24,516 nt of DNA. Source: CAYTZO01 sp964442525 (GTDB lineage: Bacteria; Patescibacteriota; Microgenomatia; UBA10105; UBA927). Both the position numbers and the translations under genes were made by a program. Shown here piece by piece: positions 21,624 through 24,516 of the stretch. Where the stretch lies: the NCBI GenBank assembly GCA_964442525.1, contig CAYTZO010000012.1:1-24516 (forward strand), read 5' to 3'. The notes under the pieces are model-generated. The model did not search any database. It was not told where the DNA came from and worked only from the letters and a program-made list of their open reading frames with translations. Position 1 is the stretch's first letter. Each line of letters opens with the position of its first letter.

Positions 21624-22003
21624 GACTGGGCTTTCATGCCCTGACTGCTTCGTTCCTTTTCGTGACGTAAGCACAGCGTCGCGGTCGGCAAAACGGCAAG
21701 CCTATCCGTGTCGATCATATCCCCGCAAACAGAACAGAATCCGTACGTTCCCGCCGCAATCCGAGACAGAGCCCCGTCTATGTCAGCAAGCTTCCCCTTA
21801 AGCTCGTCGACCATTGCGGCAAACCTGTCGTGACTTGATTCCTCGTTTGCCTCAGTATCCGAGGCGGCATTATCATTCACCCTGTCGGGATTGGCAAACG
21901 GATCCTGTTTTGCGAGCTCATCGATGCGCGCAACAACGCCCCTCTTTTCTTCTTCAAGGTGGACGCGGATATTCTCAAGGATGTCGCTTGGAAAACTTTG
22001 CAT
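21620..22003 (-). CDS. DksA/TraR-type zinc-finger protein
   Basis: 127 residues. A long acidic coiled-coil region (about 5-85), with DELKGKLADIDGALSRIAAGTYGFC leading into a C-terminal zinc finger: Cys90, Cys93, Cys111 and His114, in a CxxC-x17-CxxH pattern where canonical DksA has a fourth Cys. Relatives bind the secondary channel of RNA polymerase, some with ppGpp. The DxxDxA tip motif of true DksA is not obvious, so regulation of polymerase is plausible but unproven. Its start overlaps the 3' end of lgt by 29 bp, and its TGA overlaps the next ATG. Confidence 0.85.
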   Translation of the reverse strand: MQSFPSDILENIRVHLEEEKRGVVARIDELAKQDPFANPDRVNDNAASDTEANEESSHDRFAAMVDELKGKLADIDGALSRIAAGTYGFCSVCGDMIDTDRLAVLPTATLCLRHEKERSSQGMKAQS

Positions 22004-22781
22004 AGAGATAGGAGAGGAAAGGGCGCAATTTTTCTCTGCCCCCGCCTCGCACATAAAAAGCGCCAAGAGCTTCGGCAAACAATGCAATGAGCACCCAACC
22101 GTTGGCGCTGACGCCGTACCAGTTTACACTACTTTCTTTGAGAAATTCAAGAAGGAAGGATGCCGGCGCATAGAAAAGAAAAAACAATACGCCGACGAGT
22201 CCATAGGGCCATTTTTGCCGTACTGCCCGCCGGGCAAAAAAGATGCACAGAAGCCCCACCGCCGCCACGGCAATCATTTCATAGATTTGCACGGGATGTC
22301 TGAGGCCAACGCTTCCAATGTACGAGATCGCCCAGGGGATATTGGTCGTGACCCTGCCTATTTCACTCCCGTCAAGGAGCGACCCGATTTTTCCCACAAC
22401 AATACTCCACGGGAGAGAAACTGCCAATCCATCCAAAATAAATCCGAGACGGATTTTTGCCCCCCGAGACATACCAATAAGCGTTGCCACGCCTCCCACG
22501 AGTCCCGCATAGAATGAGAGGCCGGGAGTTATCCACAGGGCAACGGTCCTAAGCAGACTGTCGGCAAAAAGATTCCAATGAAACACCACAAATCCAACTC
22601 TGGCGCTTACCAGGGCAGCAAGTGAACCAAAAAACATCAAATCAAAAATACCGTACTCTGCTACTGCTTGGTTACGAAGGCTTCTCCAAAAAAGAAATGA
22701 AAATACGCACCAGGCCAAAATTAAAAAAACGCTGAAACTAAAAATGCGCACTGGTCCTATGGTAGAAAGAATCGGGTACAT
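21975..22781 (-). CDS. lgt: Prolipoprotein diacylglyceryl transferase-like membrane protein (divergent Lgt)
   Basis: 268 residues with about seven membrane helices; start MYPILSTIGPVRIFSFS matches Lgt N-termini. Family landmarks: GLSFYAGLVGG, VVGKIGSLLDGSEIGR at the Lgt signature, and RHPVQIYE. Lgt transfers diacylglycerol to the lipobox Cys of prelipoproteins at the inner membrane. Several residues needed in E. coli Lgt differ: the GGL-motif His is Tyr91, the signature Arg is Lys131, the signature Asn is Ser134, and no Arg is evident at the position of E. coli Arg239. Substrate or activity may therefore differ. The MFS gene ends 4 bp upstream, so they are co-transcribed. Confidence 0.82.
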   Translation of the reverse strand: MYPILSTIGPVRIFSFSVFLILAWCVFSFLFWRSLRNQAVAEYGIFDLMFFGSLAALVSARVGFVVFHWNLFADSLLRTVALWITPGLSFYAGLVGGVATLIGMSRGAKIRLGFILDGLAVSLPWSIVVGKIGSLLDGSEIGRVTTNIPWAISYIGSVGLRHPVQIYEMIAVAAVGLLCIFFARRAVRQKWPYGLVGVLFFLFYAPASFLLEFLKESSVNWYGVSANGWVLIALFAEALGAFYVRGGGREKLRPFLSYLYAKFSKRHP

Positions 22782-22785
22782 ACGC

Positions 22786-24066
22786 CTATTCCCTATTATA
22801 TCGCATGCGCGACCACCCGTATGCCAGGATAAAAACCCCAAGAAGAAAGATAACTCTCCCAACGCCGATCGCATCCGCGAGAACCCCTCCTACGATAACC
22901 GGCAGTATCCCGACGCCGCCGATGAATGCGGTGAGCATGCCGTAGACCCTCCCGCGCATCGGCCCGCTCGCCTCACTTTGGAGCAAGCTGTTGGCCGGCA
23001 CGTCCAAGAAAGAGTTGGCGATGCCAAGAAGGAAAAAGAGAAAAAACTCTATGGGAAACACAATCGGCAGGGGTACCATGTGCCGCCCGCTCTGAAAAAG
23101 GCGTACGGTAAGGGAAACAAGGATAAGAATAATGCCGGCTGAAGTGATCCCGACCTGAATGAGTTTGCGCTCACCGTAGCGGTAGCCCGTACTCCCCACC
23201 CAGAGGGCTCCCACGATGATGCCGCCGACTACCGGACCGATAATCACCCAGCTTACGTCGCGGACGTCAATCTTAAGGACTCTGTCGGCAAATCCCGGCC
23301 CGAGTGTCCCCAAAATCGCGAGCATCACCTGAGTCCCGGTCAGAAGGAGAAGCGCATCAAAGAGGGCGCGCGACTTTGCAACATATCGGACTCCCTCCTC
23401 AAGAGACAGAAAAATCCGCCGCAAAAGGTACCAGACGTCATAATCGAATATGTGCTTAAGGCTGCGCACGCCCTCTCCCTGAGAGGGGATGCGAGAAACC
23501 GAGAAAGCGGCAAGAAGAAACAGTCCGCTAATAAAAAGGAGCGACCATTCCCCTCCGAAGCTCCTCGTTAGCGGCCCGGCAAGGATAAATCCCAAACCCA
23601 TACTCCCGTAGTACGTAAACGAAAAGAGGCTGTTTGCGCTGACGAGAAGATCTGAGGGCACTAACCTGGGTATCGTCGGCGCCTCACTGGGAACATAGAG
23701 CTGGTTAATAAGCGCATTGAGAAACATCAAAAGATAAATAACTCCGAGTTGCCTTGTCAAAAAAAAGAGCAAAAAAGCGAGAATCGCTCGGCTCACGTCG
23801 CAGGTCACAAGCACTGCTTTCCGGTCAAGCCTGTCAACGATGGTTCCGGCAATCATACCAAAAAATATCGCCGGAAGCCCGTAGGAGAGGAAAAGGGCGG
23901 ATACGGCAGTATTGCTCCTTGTCGTTTTATAAATCATGAGTGCCAGGACAAACAGAAGCATGTTGAGGGCAAGCTGAGAAAAAATCTGTGCGAGCCACAG
24001 GAAACGAAACGATTGGTGGCTTGTGACTGCCCGGAGCATTGAGTGGGTGGATACCGTTTGGCTCAT
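22786..24066 (-). CDS. MFS transporter, EntS/MFS_3-like
   Basis: 426 residues with about 12 membrane helices. The N-terminal half starts FRFLWLAQIFSQLALNMLLF, typical of the group, and the loop between helices 2 and 3 has GMIAGTIVDRLDRKAVLV, the major-facilitator motif A. QLYVPSEAPTIPRLVP before helix 5 is also usual in the exporter group related to EntS. Members export siderophores, drugs or other small molecules; the substrate cannot be deduced. First gene of the minus-strand run ending at 18580; its start is about 40 bp from the divergent gene at 24106. Confidence 0.88.
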   Translation of the reverse strand: MSQTVSTHSMLRAVTSHQSFRFLWLAQIFSQLALNMLLFVLALMIYKTTRSNTAVSALFLSYGLPAIFFGMIAGTIVDRLDRKAVLVTCDVSRAILAFLLFFLTRQLGVIYLLMFLNALINQLYVPSEAPTIPRLVPSDLLVSANSLFSFTYYGSMGLGFILAGPLTRSFGGEWSLLFISGLFLLAAFSVSRIPSQGEGVRSLKHIFDYDVWYLLRRIFLSLEEGVRYVAKSRALFDALLLLTGTQVMLAILGTLGPGFADRVLKIDVRDVSWVIIGPVVGGIIVGALWVGSTGYRYGERKLIQVGITSAGIILILVSLTVRLFQSGRHMVPLPIVFPIEFFLFFLLGIANSFLDVPANSLLQSEASGPMRGRVYGMLTAFIGGVGILPVIVGGVLADAIGVGRVIFLLGVFILAYGWSRMRYNRE

Positions 24067-24070
24067 GGGT

Positions 24071-24099
24071 TTGAGAATTGACTTATCATATCATACAAT
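24071..24099 (+). promoter_or_regulatory. Sigma70-type promoter for the 3'-terminal gene
   Basis: TTGAGA (24071-24076) and TACAAT (24094-24099) are 17 bp apart. The -10 box ends 6 nt before the ATG at 24106, predicting a leaderless mRNA, though GAGG in between could still help initiation. Confidence 0.6.
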
Positions 24100-24105
24100 A
24101 GAGGA

Positions 24106-24516
24106 ATGACGTCTACGGCACATGCGCTTGTTGCCGGGGCAATAAGCGCAAAATTTCAAGATCCCGCAACTGCCTCCGTCCTTTCGCTCACGTCACACTA
24201 TATCCTTGACAGCGTTCCACACTGGGACTTTGGCACGAACTGGCGACTCCGGCCTAAATACATTACCGGTGTCTACGCCATTGCAGAAACACTCGTTGGC
24301 ATCGGTGCGTCGTACTATTTTTTCGGAAGATTTCTGTCTTTCCCCTTGTGGGCACTCGCGGTCTTTTTTAGCATCCTGCCCGACTGGCTCGAGACACCCT
24401 GGTACATCTTTTTTGCTAAAGCAGACAAGCAGGCTCCTCCTAAAAACGCATCTTTTGTTGAAAAATTTTCGTATAACTTTTACAAAGTTCCCAACATGTT
24501 TCATTCAAAAACCCAA
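24106..24516 (+). CDS. Membrane protein, N-terminal 137 residues (runs off the window)
   Basis: The frame opens MTSTAHALVAGAISAKFQ and is unbroken to the window end. The first 40 residues have spaced His/Asp (TAHALVAG, SHYILDSVPHWDFG) like the metal-binding motifs of YdjM/DUF457-type membrane hydrolases; two hydrophobic helices follow (about 57-75 and 80-95), then SILPDWLETPWYIFF. A membrane-bound, metal-dependent hydrolase is a fair guess, but the C-terminal half is missing. Divergent from the MFS gene. Confidence 0.75.
   Translation, partial: MTSTAHALVAGAISAKFQDPATASVLSLTSHYILDSVPHWDFGTNWRLRPKYITGVYAIAETLVGIGASYYFFGRFLSFPLWALAVFFSILPDWLETPWYIFFAKADKQAPPKNASFVEKFSYNFYKVPNMFHSKTQ

Overview
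The window looks like part of a genome from a Candidate Phyla Radiation (Patescibacteria) bacterium, most likely of the Microgenomates group. This is inferred from gene content and style: compact, often overlapping genes, a K+-independent membrane pyrophosphatase, a LytR_C-type protein, a lone YebC coupled to a polytopic membrane protein, and small palindromic repeats inserted in frame in genes. The code is standard: TGA is a normal stop in folD, yebC, lgt and the DksA-like gene. Two 100-N scaffold gaps (7065-7164 and 17912-18011) show it is a draft, probably metagenomic, assembly. I found no rRNA, tRNA or CRISPR array.

Layout. 1-69: start of an unknown gene on the minus strand, divergent from gyrB. 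135-6824: gyrB, hppA (proton-pumping pyrophosphatase) and gyrA on the plus strand, so the two gyrase subunits flank an energy-coupling pump. 6837-6980: a 144-bp element with terminal inverted repeats; an inverted 66-bp relative of it lies at 10292-10357. 7186-10276: folD translationally coupled to a SIMPL-domain protein, then a C39-like cysteine peptidase and a P-loop kinase-like protein. 10361-11775 (minus): a Xer-type tyrosine recombinase carrying an in-frame repeat, and a small cysteine-bearing hypothetical protein. 11776-12913: over 1.1 kb without a convincing gene, full of perfect hairpins and inverted and direct copies of one motif. This is the least explained part of the window.

12914-14478 (minus): yebC coupled to a membrane protein, with a promoter that overlaps the divergent promoter of a TPR gene (14574-15281). 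15278-17656 (minus): tgt, a 47-aa basic protein and a LytR_C-type membrane-anchored protein. 17732-18571 (plus): two unknown genes around a scaffold gap, next to a 32-bp duplicate of the 3' end of the neighbouring antiporter gene. 18580-24066 (minus): a tight run of MFS transporter, lgt-like gene, DksA-like zinc-finger gene, RluA-type pseudouridine synthase, small membrane protein and CPA2-type cation/proton antiporter. 24106-24516: start of a membrane protein cut by the window end.

Together the genes cover DNA topology, ion and proton handling, one-carbon metabolism, envelope functions and RNA modification: mostly housekeeping. Three things stand out: (1) several first-of-operon genes have a -10 box only 6-8 nt before the start codon, predicting leaderless mRNAs, while some internal genes use a strong Shine-Dalgarno sequence; (2) repeats in intergenic regions and inside genes; (3) the hairpin-rich tract at 11817-12792, which could be a structured RNA, a cluster of non-autonomous elements, or a protein-binding region.
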